Below, piece after piece: positions 37,308 through 48,449 of a DNA stretch of 64,000 bases. The position numbers and the translations under genes were made by a program. Source of the DNA: Nemertoderma westbladi (taxonomy: Eukaryota > Xenacoelomorpha > Nemertodermatida > Nemertodermatidae); assembly GCA_032718475.1 (NCBI GenBank), contig JAUCBJ010005512.1, forward strand, positions 1 through 64,000, read 5' to 3'. The notes below the pieces were generated by a model, which saw nothing but the letters and a program-made list of their open reading frames with translations, was not told where the DNA came from and did not search any database. Within the stretch, counting starts at the first letter, position 1, and every line of letters begins with the position of its first letter.

Positions 37308-39548
37308 ATGTCTGATACTAAGCAGAACCTGTCAGACAGTTTATTAGATGTAACTATCTGCGACTCAGATAGAGGTGTAGAACCGTCTAGTCCTAAGTTC
37401 AGTTCACCTCCCACTGTGAGGAAGGTCATCCCTCCAGTAGTAATAACAGAACCTAGGCTGGTCCAACATCGTAGGTCTATCATAGGCACTCGAGCTCAGG
37501 TCAAGCGGGACCAAGAAGCAGCGGAACAGCAACAACCCGCGAGCCAAGAACTTATTTCTCAGCGGCCCGACAGCTCCAGTAGTGAAGATACTGTAGAACT
37601 GACACCCGAGCGCGGAGCAAAGATGACGGATGCGGTTTATTCGGATCCCCTTCTCATCCTTCCTGCAGCCGTACTCACTAGGTTATTGATCGCGGTGGAA
37701 GAACACCAGATCGATTGGGCGAGAAGTAAGCGATCAACTAAAGATAGTTATGAGGGATACACAAGGGAAGAACTGAAGTCTATGGTCGAGTCGCAATGGA
37801 ACTTCCCCGGACCCGGACTCCCGTTTGATTTATCAGAAGCTGCCTGGGAAGACATACACCGGATGGGAGTAGCCAAGGAAACCATCGATCCAGCTGTATG
37901 GAAGAGGTCCGCAGCCGGATACGCACAAGGATTCTTCAGCTCTATGGAGCGAGTAGAAAAACAACAACCTCAAGGACCTCAAGAGCAGGGACAACTGCTT
38001 TATCAAGTTAGAGAAAGAATTCTGCGAATTAGGCTAATCTTATCGGCCTTTGAGGAGGCTTCTAAAAGAAGACAAGACACGTCGTTGCAAGTTGCCGTAA
38101 AGACTTGGTTTCAACGTGTGAGTCGCCAGGTTCAAGGAACAGCTCAGTGGAAAGCTCAGCTGGAGGAGCGCTCAACCCATGGAGAATCAACAGACGCTAC
38201 TTTTTCCCAAGTGGAAAGTGAAGCGACGGCAGAGAAACCGCATAAGAGGGATGCCATTGACATCTATCTGTCAGACTATCAGCGTTTTTTGGGAGACGAA
38301 GAGTTGAGGAGAAGGCTAGATGGACTTAGCCCTAATAGTGAAGGAGCCCAGCGTGTGTTGGACGCAATTGATGTGGATAGGTTAGCGGCGAACCAAGCTA
38401 AATTCGATGAACAACTCCGCATCGCTAGAGACCAAGAAGAAAGGGTGAAGAAAAAACGCATAGAAGACAGAAAGAAAGCAGCAGTAGCAGCGGCAGAAGC
38501 GGAACGAAAAGCGGTAGAAGTGGATAGAAAAGCGGCAGAGGAAGCGGCAGAGGCAGCGGCAGAGGCAAAAGCGGCAGCGGCAGAGGCAAAAGCGGCAGCT
38601 GCAGCAGTAGAAGCCGAAAGAAAGGTGGCCGAAGCGGAAAGAAAGGTGGCAGCAGCAGAAGCGAAAAGAAAAGCATCTGAAATGGAAAGAAAAGCGGCAA
38701 TGGCAGCGGCAGAAGCAGAACGGATAGCGGCTGAAGAGATCGCCCAATTAGAATTGGAAAATATTCAGGAGAATCAAGACTGCATAAATAAACAGTTAAC
38801 AGCTAGTAATATGCAGATGATGAATCGATCTACTCCCAAAAGACAGGGATATACATCATCTGAGGAAGGCGATACCACCGATACTGAAGGCAAAGGAAAT
38901 AGATCTCACCTAAGCAGACGCAAAAGAACATTCCACCGTCAAAAATTGCCTGATTTGCCTCCAGCTGTTAGAAGGCAACTAAATAACACCAACTTAGGTA
39001 GTACAGAACCCACAGACCAAATAATTACAATAGAGAGACTCCCTACTATAGTAGATGAGCCTGAAATAGTTAGGTCTGTTCCCGAAGCCACCCTTTCGGT
39101 CGTAGAGACACCTGTCCTCCCTGAACCTACCTCTCAATTCCCTTTGCACAGCACTAAGCTACCTGTGCCCAGCAGAACAGCCCATGAGACAGTTCATGCC
39201 CTGGACTCCGAGCAAAATATTCATGATTTGTCGCCCGTTGTCCCTCGTCCGCCCGCTACAACGTTGGCGAATCCCGCTTCGGCGGTTGAATGGGTGGATG
39301 AGAGACAACGGGGGATGGATCTCCTGCTCGGACAGATGCAGGAGACCGTTCAGCAATTCAAGGGCACAGTAAGGGAAAGTAGGCTAGAGTTGCAAGAAGT
39401 GCAGCAAAGTATCGCGTTAGAACGCGATAAATTAGTAAATACACAAAAGGGTATACCACCACCCCCTGTAACAATGTGTCAACCTGTTAGGTCTGAAGTA
39501 TCTCATGCGCGCGCAAGGTGTGGAGCCTACACGCATCTATACTGCTAG
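37308..39548 (+). pseudogene. gag: E1 gag, N-terminal part with long coiled-coil insert (frameshifted)
   Basis: 746 codons from MSDTKQNLSDS. Residues ~1-22 and ~490-730 match E2's Gag N-terminus; residues ~24-489 are absent from E2. That extra part has a helical segment (AVLTRLLIAVEEHQIDWARS), a predicted globular region, then a long coiled coil of AEAERKA-type repeats (roughly residues 365-485), rich in alanine, glutamate and lysine. At about 39505-39515 E1 carries four extra bases relative to E2, which shifts the frame and ends this ORF at 39548. The rest of Gag continues in the next frame (from 39505). The coiled coil probably mediates Gag assembly; this is inferred. Confidence 0.85.
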
Positions 39549-42324
39549 CGAAGTAGAAACTCCTATAGTGAACCCTATTAAGGGTAATTATAGACCTGTT
39601 GATAATGATATTCCCTATAGACCGGATCATAATCCGAGAAATTTATATACCGATAACTCGATATTAAATAACACGATGGCCCAAGAAAGTTTTACGCGTC
39701 AAATGGCTAGAACCGAAGCCCGGCAAGCGGTAAAGGTGGGAGAGATCGTCAAGTTCAATGGAGATGAGATGAAATGGTTACCTTTTAATGAATATTACAA
39801 AGATAACATACAGAACTCTGTGCTATCTAATGGAGAGAAACTTAGATTCCTCATCGAGTGCTTGGAAGGATCTCCCAAGTTAATGGCGTTAAAGTTTATT
39901 GGACATCCAGACGGATTAAGACAAGTTTGGGATACACTAAACATCAGGTATGGTAATAGGAATAACATAGCTGGGTATTTGTATGCAAAGTTGGTAGCGC
40001 CCCGAAAGTTTCTTAGCAGCGGGATTATAGAGTTTTCCGATGAAATTCAGGAGATCTGCAGACAATTAGATTGGCTAGGTAAGTCTCATGAGTATCAGAG
40101 TGCTATGGTTATTAGAGCAGTGGCTTCTACTTTACCGAAGGGTGGAGTAGGTACACGCTGGGATAAGAAAGTGTTATATATGATGGAACAACAACGACGA
40201 GATCCTACCATGGCTGATCTCATGTCATTCCTAGATGGAGAAGTGAAATTACAGCTCCTGAAACTGTCCAGAGAGAAGACACCGGAAAACAAGGTAAGTG
40301 AAAAACCCGTCGCTAGGAGAAAGGTAACACCAGTGTGTTATACAGATGATGGCGAAAGCCAGACTTCTCAAGGAGAAGATAGCGGGAAAGACACTGACAG
40401 ATCTTATTACGTAAATAAAATGCCTAAAGATCAGGTAAGTAAATTCAAGTCTCGAACAAATGACAGGAGAGAACAGGTAAGAAAAACTCCTCCTACGTCT
40501 CCCAAGAGAATTCAGGTGAGAAAGCCCGAAGAAAAAGCAAGTGTACACAATGTTACTCAGAGTAAGGTAAGTAACATCAAACCGAAATGTGCGCTATGTG
40601 ATGGGACCCATCGCTTAAATATGTGTGATGAATTTCTAAAGAAATCATTAACTGAGAGACGTGAAGTCATGTGGGACAAGCGGTTGTGCTATAATTGCCT
40701 CAGACGAGGACACCAACGGCGAACCTGTTACTCCGACGCAAGGTGTGCAAAGTGCGGTGCGAAACATCATATCTTGTTGCACACTGAATTCGAGCGAAAT
40801 AGTCCGAGTCAGGTGAGTGATTCCGAACTACATGTGCAATTCAGTGATGTGAACGACACTGATCAATCTGAGATGGAAGGATTCTATACGGACGAGTTCT
40901 CCGACGAAAACGAATCCTGTTACATGATAAATACCGCAGTGTATCGAGCACTCACTCATGAAAAAGATACAGACAGCGACCTCACCCTAACTACTTCAGA
41001 TCAACAACAATCTTGGAAAGCGCCAACTTCAAATGTAGGAATCTGAGAATTTCCTGTAGTCCAGTTACGGGTCCACGGACCTCAGAAGAGCTATATAGTG
41101 AACGCCCTCCTGGACTCCGGCAGCACAGGAACATTCATCGATAAAGAACTAGCCGAAGACATCTTTGCTGGACAACCCAAGTTCCGAACCAAGCTAAACA
41201 TGTCAGGGATCATGCAGGTTTGGAAATCTGCTGTGGCTGCCGACTATTATATAGGTGAGTTGTCCACACCACAGGATAAACTAGGAGAATACAGTATAAG
41301 GTCAGTCAAAATGGTGGCAATAAAGAACTTCGCTACCACCCAAGTGGAACCTTATAATTGGGACGAAGATGATCATGCCCAACAACTTAACATTCCTAGA
41401 TTCGACACCGATTATCCTGGAGTACAAATATTAATCGGTCAAAACGCGCATGAGGCGCTGGAGACATTGGAGAAACGACCTGCTCAACCGCAACCACTTC
41501 AGACCTATGCGGTAAGAACTAGAGTAGGTTGGTACCTTACTGGACCTTCCCGAAGAACGCTCAGAGAAAGACTGCTTCAAGATCGCGTCTGCCAAGTGAG
41601 TGAATGGGAAGATGATACTAGTGAGGGAGACGACCCAACTGAGGGAACACCATACTCCTCAGATAATGACGATATTAGCTCCAATGTAGATCAATGGAGA
41701 TATTGCCCCAAGAAGTTTAATCCAACTGACATCGCTTCCAGAGGAGCAACTCCTCAAGAACTGACAGATACTACAGACCGGTTAGGTGAACCCGACTTCC
41801 TGAGTAAGGAGGATGAATGGCCTCCCCATCTTACTCCGACTGAGATTAGACCAGCCAAGGGAGCGGAGAAAGTCAAACCTAAAACCCGGACGGGTGGATC
41901 GGAGTTATTTGAACCCGGGATAGATCTGTCGGTATTACATATTGCCAGAGACGACGCCGTGGATCTGGACCTCCCCACCGCGAGTGGATCCTCCATGAAG
42001 ATCAGAGAGAGCGATTGGAGCTCTGGAACATCAGACGTCTCGCAGGGACTCTCACCTCTCCTGCAGGGAGCGACGGACCACTATAGCTCCTGGAATCGGC
42101 TTTGTAAGGCCGTCGTGTACCTAGAGCGATGTTTCTATCGTCACTATTCCAGGACGAAGAGGAAACCTGGAATTGTATTCGGGATGCAGCGACTCAATCA
42201 CCCAGTCGGTCGTTTGTGTTTACCGGAAGGGAATGGAGGACTCTCCGGAAACTGTGGAAGGCAAGATTCTCTTCCCACGACCACCTCCCTAATCCTTCAA
42301 ACATCTAGGGACTCCATAACGTAA
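39505..42324 (+). pseudogene. E1 gag-protease with RT and integrase deleted
   Basis: This continues Gag in the shifted frame: the Pao-type capsid region (FNGDEMKWLPFNEYY, about 39750-40030), zinc knuckles CALCDGTH...C and CYNCLRRGH...C (40588-40790), then an aspartic protease with LLDSGSTGTF (about 41104). A TGA at 41044-41046 interrupts it where E2 has an Arg codon; the frame is otherwise open to 42324. Relative to E2 two segments are missing: ~1.8 kb (most of RT and RNase H, junction near 41680) and ~1.4 kb (integrase and part of the C-terminal domain, junction near 42155). Both deletions keep the frame. It cannot supply its own reverse transcription or integration. Confidence 0.88.
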
Positions 42325-43970
42325 CAACATATGGAGTGGGTGTGTGACTCTATTATTTTGTATTTGTTTTATTTTTATATTTATGTATGTATTATTATGT
42401 AATTTTATTTTAATCGTTTTATTTAATTTTATTTAGTAGTATGGTATTTTAGAGATTATTTAGTAGATTAGTGCAATATATATTCGCGTTTATTATTTAA
42501 TTACGTATATTATATATTTAGTGCGACGGCGAGAAATAATTCTTTTTCTCTTTCCTTACTGCCCGTATTACATTATCAATACGTGACTACAGTAAGATGA
42601 AATCTTCGTACTTATTAAAGTACAATAAAGCCACTACTATATTCAAGTATTATTGGTAGGCAGAGTATTAGGAATGCAAAGTTCAGATCCTCGTGTCTCG
42701 GCTAAACCAAGCTCTGGGTAGACCTTGGAAACGACTTGCCTCTTCACACTGACATTGCTTCGTGCGATATTGCTCTCATACCGTATATTAAATAATACAT
42801 ATAGTAGCGTGATGTCCCTTTAACAGTAGCGTATAACGCAAATTAAATCTGTTAAACCCTTTGACCATATGTAATTCTAGTCGATTAAGATATCGCAGCA
42901 CCCACCGATATACTTGAAAGACAAATTCTAGAATCAATGGTTAACGTCCCCAGACAAGTTCTGGAATAAACTGGTGCCCATCCTAAATATTAATTATTAA
43001 TATTTACAAAAATCTGTCAAATATCAGATCCTTTAAAATTCTAGTCGATTAAGATATCGTAGCACTTACCGATACTCTTAAAAGGACAAAATTCCTAGAA
43101 TCAAGGATCCCAGTCCCCAGACACGTTCTGGAATCAAATTGTGTCAATTTAACATTAAATAATAAAATTTACGGGAATAAATTTAAATTCATATATTTCA
43201 ATCAATTTAATAAATTGTCATTTTGTACAATTTATAACATTCCCAAAATTCCATTAATTAATAGATCATGGGAGCGGAGATTCACTCTATTAAGTGTATT
43301 TGTGTGCGAGAATCTCCAATGTATAGTCAATAGCCGATAAAATTCATAGAATCATGTATAAAGGGGATATTGACCATTAAAGAATTACTATTAAATAGCA
43401 TCCCAGATCTGTATGCATGAGAATTACCCTAATTCTACCGCTAGCTTTCCATAATGTCACCATGGCAACAACCACGCTAGAATTAGAAGTGAGTTAAAAG
43501 AACAATAGAAAGCATGCCCCATTGAATAGCATAGGGAATAAATAGCGCACTGCTAGTATCCAAGGATACATAATAAATACAGTGACATTCTGGAAGGTAC
43601 TGACTAACGGACAAATGGCCCGAATGTGTGATAGAATGTGTACAATTTGTGACAGTTACGTGGAATTTGTGCGTTTGTAGGTGAATGTTACTACTAAGGT
43701 GTGTTTACAGTAGCGAGTCGCAATTGTGAAAGTAACCCTAACTCTCCAGTAAGAACCTGAAGTATATCTAAGCCTTTGGGACGGACGGTGGAGTGGCTCG
43801 TGCTGGTTGTTGTAGTCGTTGTGCAGCTACGACGTTGGCGATAGGCACATCGGCGAAAGTACACCAGCGCTGAGGATCTCGCACTGTCCGGGGGCAGAGA
43901 GGGGTAGGCAGCGACGCCCGCTCGCCTGAATATAAACTCATTATAATATGGATAAATTTATATAGCAGAT
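42325..43970 (+). other. E1 post-pol noncoding region with conserved block
   Basis: 1.65 kb between the gag-pro frame and the accessory ORF. Block 42652-42776 matches 62496-62620 in E2 with one mismatch in 125 nt. It is preceded by an AATAAA (42624). Two diverged copies of a ~100-nt unit starting 'ctagtcgattaagatatcg' lie at about 42878 and 43042. An 8-bp-arm hairpin (GGAGATTC/GAATCTCC) lies near 43276-43320. Just before the accessory ATG a 'tagcag' acceptor-like word is shared with E2. Confidence 0.75.
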
Positions 43971-45500
43971 ATGATTGAGTTGATAGAAGATGATCTTGGT
44001 ATCAGGGAGCGATATACTCTACCTTTACAAGCGTTTGTCGATATCTTGATACGCGGCGACGCTGGTCCAACTGCTGCGGAGGACGATGGTCGTTATATCG
44101 AACCGCCAATGTCCCAAGAGCAGCTCACGCGTGAGTTGGACTATAGAAAATTCACCGCTCGCTATACGCATCGTAATGGTACGTATGTGGACTTCTTAAC
44201 TACTGGTCATCCTATCGACCTACACGATACGGACGATATAGACACCGAAAGGGAAATGGTTTTATTTAAATATCATACCCAGCGGAAGCGGAACGATAAA
44301 TTGAGACTCGAACACGAAAATTCTATTCGAAACCGACTCGAAAGTGCAGATGTCGAAGAGCCGGATAAACGCAGCGACTCCACCAAATACCTGGAATTCT
44401 TGAGATAAACCTATCTCGATATTACCAGTCAACAGAATCTAGAAACTCTATATCCTCAAGGTATACATCATGACCGCATGGTAGAACTCAAACGGTTCTA
44501 TTCCACTATGATGTATCTTACCGCCGATCGACCGCTACCTGTTGTACCGGATAGCTTCGAACGGATGGAAGAATATTGTAAGCTGGAGAAAGATCACTCG
44601 CGTTTCCCCTACAAGACGTGCGTTATTGGTATTTTGCGATGAATGCCCAAGACCCAACCAACAAACGGAAAGACATAAACATCCGCGGAGACGTTGCACT
44701 AAACACGGTTTTACTCGCTATACTTGCGGGAGTTTCGAGCGAAATTTGTTTGACGTATCACCTACGCTCGTTCGACTCAGACAATCCTTAAATAAACCAA
44801 TGATCAGAGTTTCGGAATACTCGATCAGATCTCCTCATTCCCTAGTGAGACCTCAGACTCTTGATCCTATTAGTATGACGGATCCTCCCGAGCTGTACTC
44901 ACTGTTCAAAGATCTAGTGTTACCTGAACAATTAGTCGGTGGCACCCGGTTGTGGGCTTCCTAGATATTAGCCCATCCTACCTAGCCGGATTGGGACGCG
45001 GACATTTAATATCGCCGTTTAACCCTTACCATCGTCCCGGCTTAACACGATATACGCGATATAACCTGTCACCAAAGTGGCGGAGAACGTTGTACCAAAC
45101 GAGTTAAACGCTATTCTACAAAGATCAGAAAGGAAACCTGCGTTTGTTCAGATAAACGTAAGTTGTAACAGCAAGTCCAAGCGATAAACGAATTGTCTTT
45201 ATCTCAGTTCGATTGTGAAATCCAGAATCTCTAAGAAGATATCGAACTTAGACAACCCCATGCTCTGCGAGAGTTTTTGGATGAACGTATCCAGCTACGA
45301 GCGGAGGAAAATCAGCTCGAGGAGAAGCATATCGAAACGGCGGATACCCCGACCATAATCCTACACCTTCTGATGCAATCATATTGCACCCTTCACCCAG
45401 GATTTATAGCCCTCCTAGTAAAGTGGCTCGCCCCAAAGAGAAAAGGACTCTTGCTAGCCTCAAAAAACTGCGTAAACGCCGTCTGCGTAAGAAAGACTAA
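43971..45500 (+). pseudogene. E1 accessory ORF downstream of pol (decayed)
   Basis: Starts at ATG 43971 and reads 145 codons (MIELIEDDLGIRERY...) to TAA at 44406. The same frame continues past that stop with sensible sequence (TYLDITSQQNLETLY...) to about 44640. Coding-like pieces then follow in other frames: one with a Cys/His cluster (CDEC ... RC..HG..RYTCG, 44620-44740), one ending in SPKWRRTLYQ near 45100, and a strongly basic tail (KEKRTLASLKKLRKRRLRKKD) stopping at 45498-45500. The intact form may have been ~500 residues. E2 has the same start at 63792. No signal peptide or membrane segment was seen, so I do not call it an envelope. No known family was recognised. Confidence 0.65.
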
Positions 45501-45578
45501 CTGTTTAGAGTATCTTTATATTTTAGAAACTGTGATTTGTTATATTTTATAGACTTAAATCCCATTTTCTGGGAGCGG

Positions 45579-46746
45579 TGTAAAAGCTTTTGCGTCATTA
45601 ACCGGTTATTTTCCCTTAAAGTACTCTGTAGTTGGTTTGCCAGGCATAAAAAGGCCGTGTCCTTGCTGTACTGGTGTTTTAGAGGACATAAAAGTCATTT
45701 CTTCTGTATTTGTACTGTATTTGTACTTTAGAGGACATAATCCGCAATCTCGTGACGCGATAAGCTAGATACTCTTGAAAACAGTGTCGCTACCATGACG
45801 ACGGCTATCAGCTGATATTGCCACGTCGACATTTCTTTGTTTCTTTGTGCTCTCGTTGTTCGGTTGACCAATCAGAGCGTTTTTTGTCTCTGTGTTGGAG
45901 GTGTATACAGAACTCAGTAGTTCAGTGTTATGTTTTTGCCCAGAGCCTAAGAACATCGGCTTTTGGCACCTCCGTGTTTTCAGTCTTTAGTCTTACATTA
46001 GTAGGCTTAATTATAGAACGTATATCTGTTATCACGAGTTACACAAGTTAACTCATTCACTTAATAATCATTTATACATTAATATTACTGCTTTTACTGT
46101 CGGTTATTCATTATATTGGTTGATGAATTATTATATCGGAATACTGATCAATAGTCAGACACCCCACCTTCTTGATATACTAAAGGTTAGAGAGACCGGT
46201 TACAGATAAACGATTGCGACCTATGTTGAGTGGTTTGAAGTGAATCTAATGCTATTTCATATGCCCAACATAAATTGTCTGTTGCTCTCTTTATACGTGA
46301 CCAAATTTAGTGAAGGTCGGCAGATTAGTGTGCAGTATTGTGCAGCATTGTGTATGAGTGTAACTGATAACAAAGCATCTCCTAAAGAATGCGCCATATA
46401 CGTGAATCTATAGCCTTTTCGTTGTGTCTAGTTTAAGCCATAACTCTGTTTACATATTTAGAGCGCCACGTCCTAAAGGAACTGTTAATATTTCCCGAAA
46501 GTGAATAATATTTGTCAGAGATTATATATTACGATCAGTCGAATAATACAGTAGGCTTACACCATCAATCATTAAGCCCCGAACTCAGTCTCCCGGGTAT
46601 ATCCAACGGGTGAATGATTGCGCATAGACTGGCTTCGGCTAATGTAGTGTATCAAATACTCGTCATAGGCTAAAGACTATCTATCATCCAAAAGACATTC
46701 TAATTTTGGCAGGTTAAACTGTCAAAGGTCTTCAAAAGCGCAAACA
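45579..46746 (+). repeat. E1 3' LTR
   Basis: 1168 bp, nearly identical to the 5' LTR and followed by target duplication GGCTT (46747-46751). Differences from the 5' copy include GTT/GTG in the TTTCTTTGTNCTCTCG stretch, TAG/TAT in GGCTANCAGCTG, and A/C in CATCGGNTTTTGG. Confidence 0.93.
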
Positions 46747-46751
46747 GGCTT

Positions 46752-47639
46752 GAGGCAATTTGATTCATGAATGAGGATCTGACAGGCTCACATACTGACA
46801 TACGTCGGCGTCGGGGCTATTAAATAACATAATACAGTATATATTCTCATGCACACCACTTGATTGTGAACCGGGACAGCTAATTTACCGACCAAAGCTT
46901 ACCTTTTCAGATATAAATAACGATAAGTTGAGATATAAGAGTTGTTAATATAACGGAATCTCCATATCATCACCAAATATACATAAATTGACCATCAAAT
47001 ATAAACATTGTATATATACAGTAAATATATATATATATATATAAACAAGTACAGCGCCAGAATGAGGCAATAATGGTGCCGGGTGAATGGCTGATGGTAA
47101 GGAAGGGAAATGTAAGATGTCGTGAGTATAGATAGAGCGATATTAAGGTTTCTTTTAAGGTTAATTAAGGTTTCAATGACAAATGCTAATTTTTTTTTTA
47201 ATTATTATATTAAAAGAAAAATTATTAATAGAAGGACTATTATTAATAGGAGGGCTGGGGCAATATTGTTAATAAGGCAGGTGGGTATACTAGGGGTACC
47301 ACCTACCTTACCTGTCTTACTTTCTTATTTTTCTTTGGACAAGCCTGGGCTGGGATAATGTGAATTCTATCTGGTCTGGATGCTAATGTTTACTTCAACA
47401 AAGTTTGCCTTGTTCGCCTGAGGAGACATTTTCATTAAAGTGAATATACAATAAAATGTAAAATGTGTATAAATGTCATAGAAATGGGATCTTTGGGAGG
47501 GGGGTCACATGTTTTTATTTGGTTTTCTTATTATTTGCTTGTGTTCGTTATAATTTTGGTTTTCATGGGTGATAAAATTAAATCAAAATTAAAAATTCAA
47601 TATTTTTTTGCATCAGTTATTAAGTATAGTGACCGTTTC
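46752..47639. other. Intronic sequence, no recognisable feature
   Basis: AT-rich, with a (TA)n run at 47023-47042. Short open frames around 47122-47358 and 47463 onward have no protein-family features. Confidence 0.4.
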
Positions 47640-47704
47640 TCTCAAGGGGGGGCACGTGCCCCCGTGCCCCCGTGCCCCCGTGCCCCCCCTCTGGATCCGC
47701 CCCT
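47640..47704. mobile_element. GC-rich repeat ending in a hAT-like terminus (tentative)
   Basis: Tandem GTGCCCCC units followed by TCTGGATCCGCCCCTG. Read in reverse complement this gives CAGGGGCGGATCCAGA, which resembles terminal inverted repeats of some hAT-type DNA transposons. No matching left end or transposase is visible, so this may be a transposon fragment or a coincidence. Confidence 0.3.
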
Positions 47705-47810
47705 GCCCCTTTCCACTAGACCTACAAATCACTATAAGGTTGAAGAATGACTGTGCTGTAACTGGTGCAATATCGGCGGATATACTTTTCTTAAACGCTT
47801 GTAGCTAAAG

Positions 47811-47936
47811 AATGAAGGCAAAAATAAAAATTATGGCTCACCCAGTAAGGAGGAGTTCGTGAAACTGTTATAGAATGAAGGCAAAAATAAAAATTATGGC
47901 TCATCCAGCAAGGAGGAGTTCGTGAAACTGTTATAT
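47811..47936. repeat. 63-bp tandem duplication
   Basis: Two adjacent 63-bp copies starting 'aatgaaggcaaaaataaaaa' at 47811 and 47874, differing at about three positions. A 20-G tract follows at 47992-48011. Confidence 0.8.
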
Positions 47937-48276
47937 CTATGTATTTCAAATTACATGCAATCTGATGAACATGTGTGAGTAAAATTAGGGAGGGGGGGGG
48001 GGGGGGGGGGGCTGGTACCTGAATAACACCACTATATCCAAGACATTGTGTAAATAGGTGTATTATATATACGTACATTAATTTTTAATGGAAACGTTTT
48101 CTTCATAGAGTTGGGAGTGGGACATTTTCACACAATAATTTGGTTAACGGGATTTTTGGAAGAATTCCTAACCTGGGTACAGTATAAGAAGTATATGCGG
48201 TCCGGTTTAACGTCATCATTCATAATCCATCATTACTGTATATCTCCACGTTCACAATAACTCAATATTTTGGCAG

Positions 48277-48449
48277 AGAACCAACTACAAAGACAACTGG
48301 AGTCTATGGTTGAGCGTCATGGCGACCACTGTGGGAACGACTTTGTGGCAGCGAAATGCGACATTCAATGTCTGTTCGGCTGGAAGCACGATGACAACAA
48401 CTGCCCAACATGCGAATGCGTTGCTGAGGGAGATGAGCCCTTGTACCAG
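48277..48449 (+). CDS. Astacin-like metallopeptidase, exon 2 (antistasin-like module)
   Basis: 173-nt exon, acceptor ttggcag|AG, donor CAG|gtaaat. Phase 1 start, phase 0 end. It encodes about 57 residues. After a short helical stretch (ENQLQRQLESMVERHGDH) comes a six-cysteine module, C-x8-C-x3-C-x10-C-x2-C-x-C, ending NNCPTCEC. The C-x3-C...CPxCxC spacing matches antistasin-type domains, which are known in leech protease inhibitors and in matrix proteins. It ends ...EPLYQ, which joins GDIKL of the next exon. The module would lie between the signal peptide and the astacin propeptide. The cysteine assignment is by spacing only. Confidence 0.72.

Larger units (their letters stand above)
33934..46746 (+). 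mobile_element. BEL/Pao retrotransposon E1 (complete, non-autonomous)
   Basis: 12,813-bp element with two 1168-bp LTRs (33934-35101 and 45579-46746). It is flanked by perfect 5-bp target duplications GGCTT (33929-33933 and 46747-46751). By eye the LTRs differ at four positions, so the insertion is recent. The interior has a 2.2-kb leader, a gag-protease reading frame lacking RT and integrase, a conserved 3' noncoding segment and a decayed accessory ORF. Family assignment rests on the Gag, zinc knuckles and protease shared with the full gag-pol of E2. It lies in the inferred first intron of the astacin-like gene. Confidence 0.93.
31014..48276 (+). other. Intron 1 of the astacin-like gene (17.3 kb, inferred)
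   Basis: Runs from donor G|gttagt to acceptor ttttggcag|AG, phase 1. It contains a 43-bp satellite, three palindrome-bearing ~165-bp repeats, poly-G tracts and a complete 12.8-kb BEL/Pao element in the same orientation as the gene. If correct, most of the intron's length comes from repeats. Confidence 0.55.

Noticed and set aside
38382-38747. Minus-strand frames rich in Phe, Cys and Leu opposite the E1 coiled coil
   Set aside because: Antisense shadow of the alanine/glutamate/lysine-rich repeat in gag.
43971-45500. Accessory ORF as a retroviral envelope gene
   Set aside because: Position fits, but there is no signal peptide, no membrane-spanning segment and no fusion-peptide-like stretch in any piece; the tail is highly basic instead.
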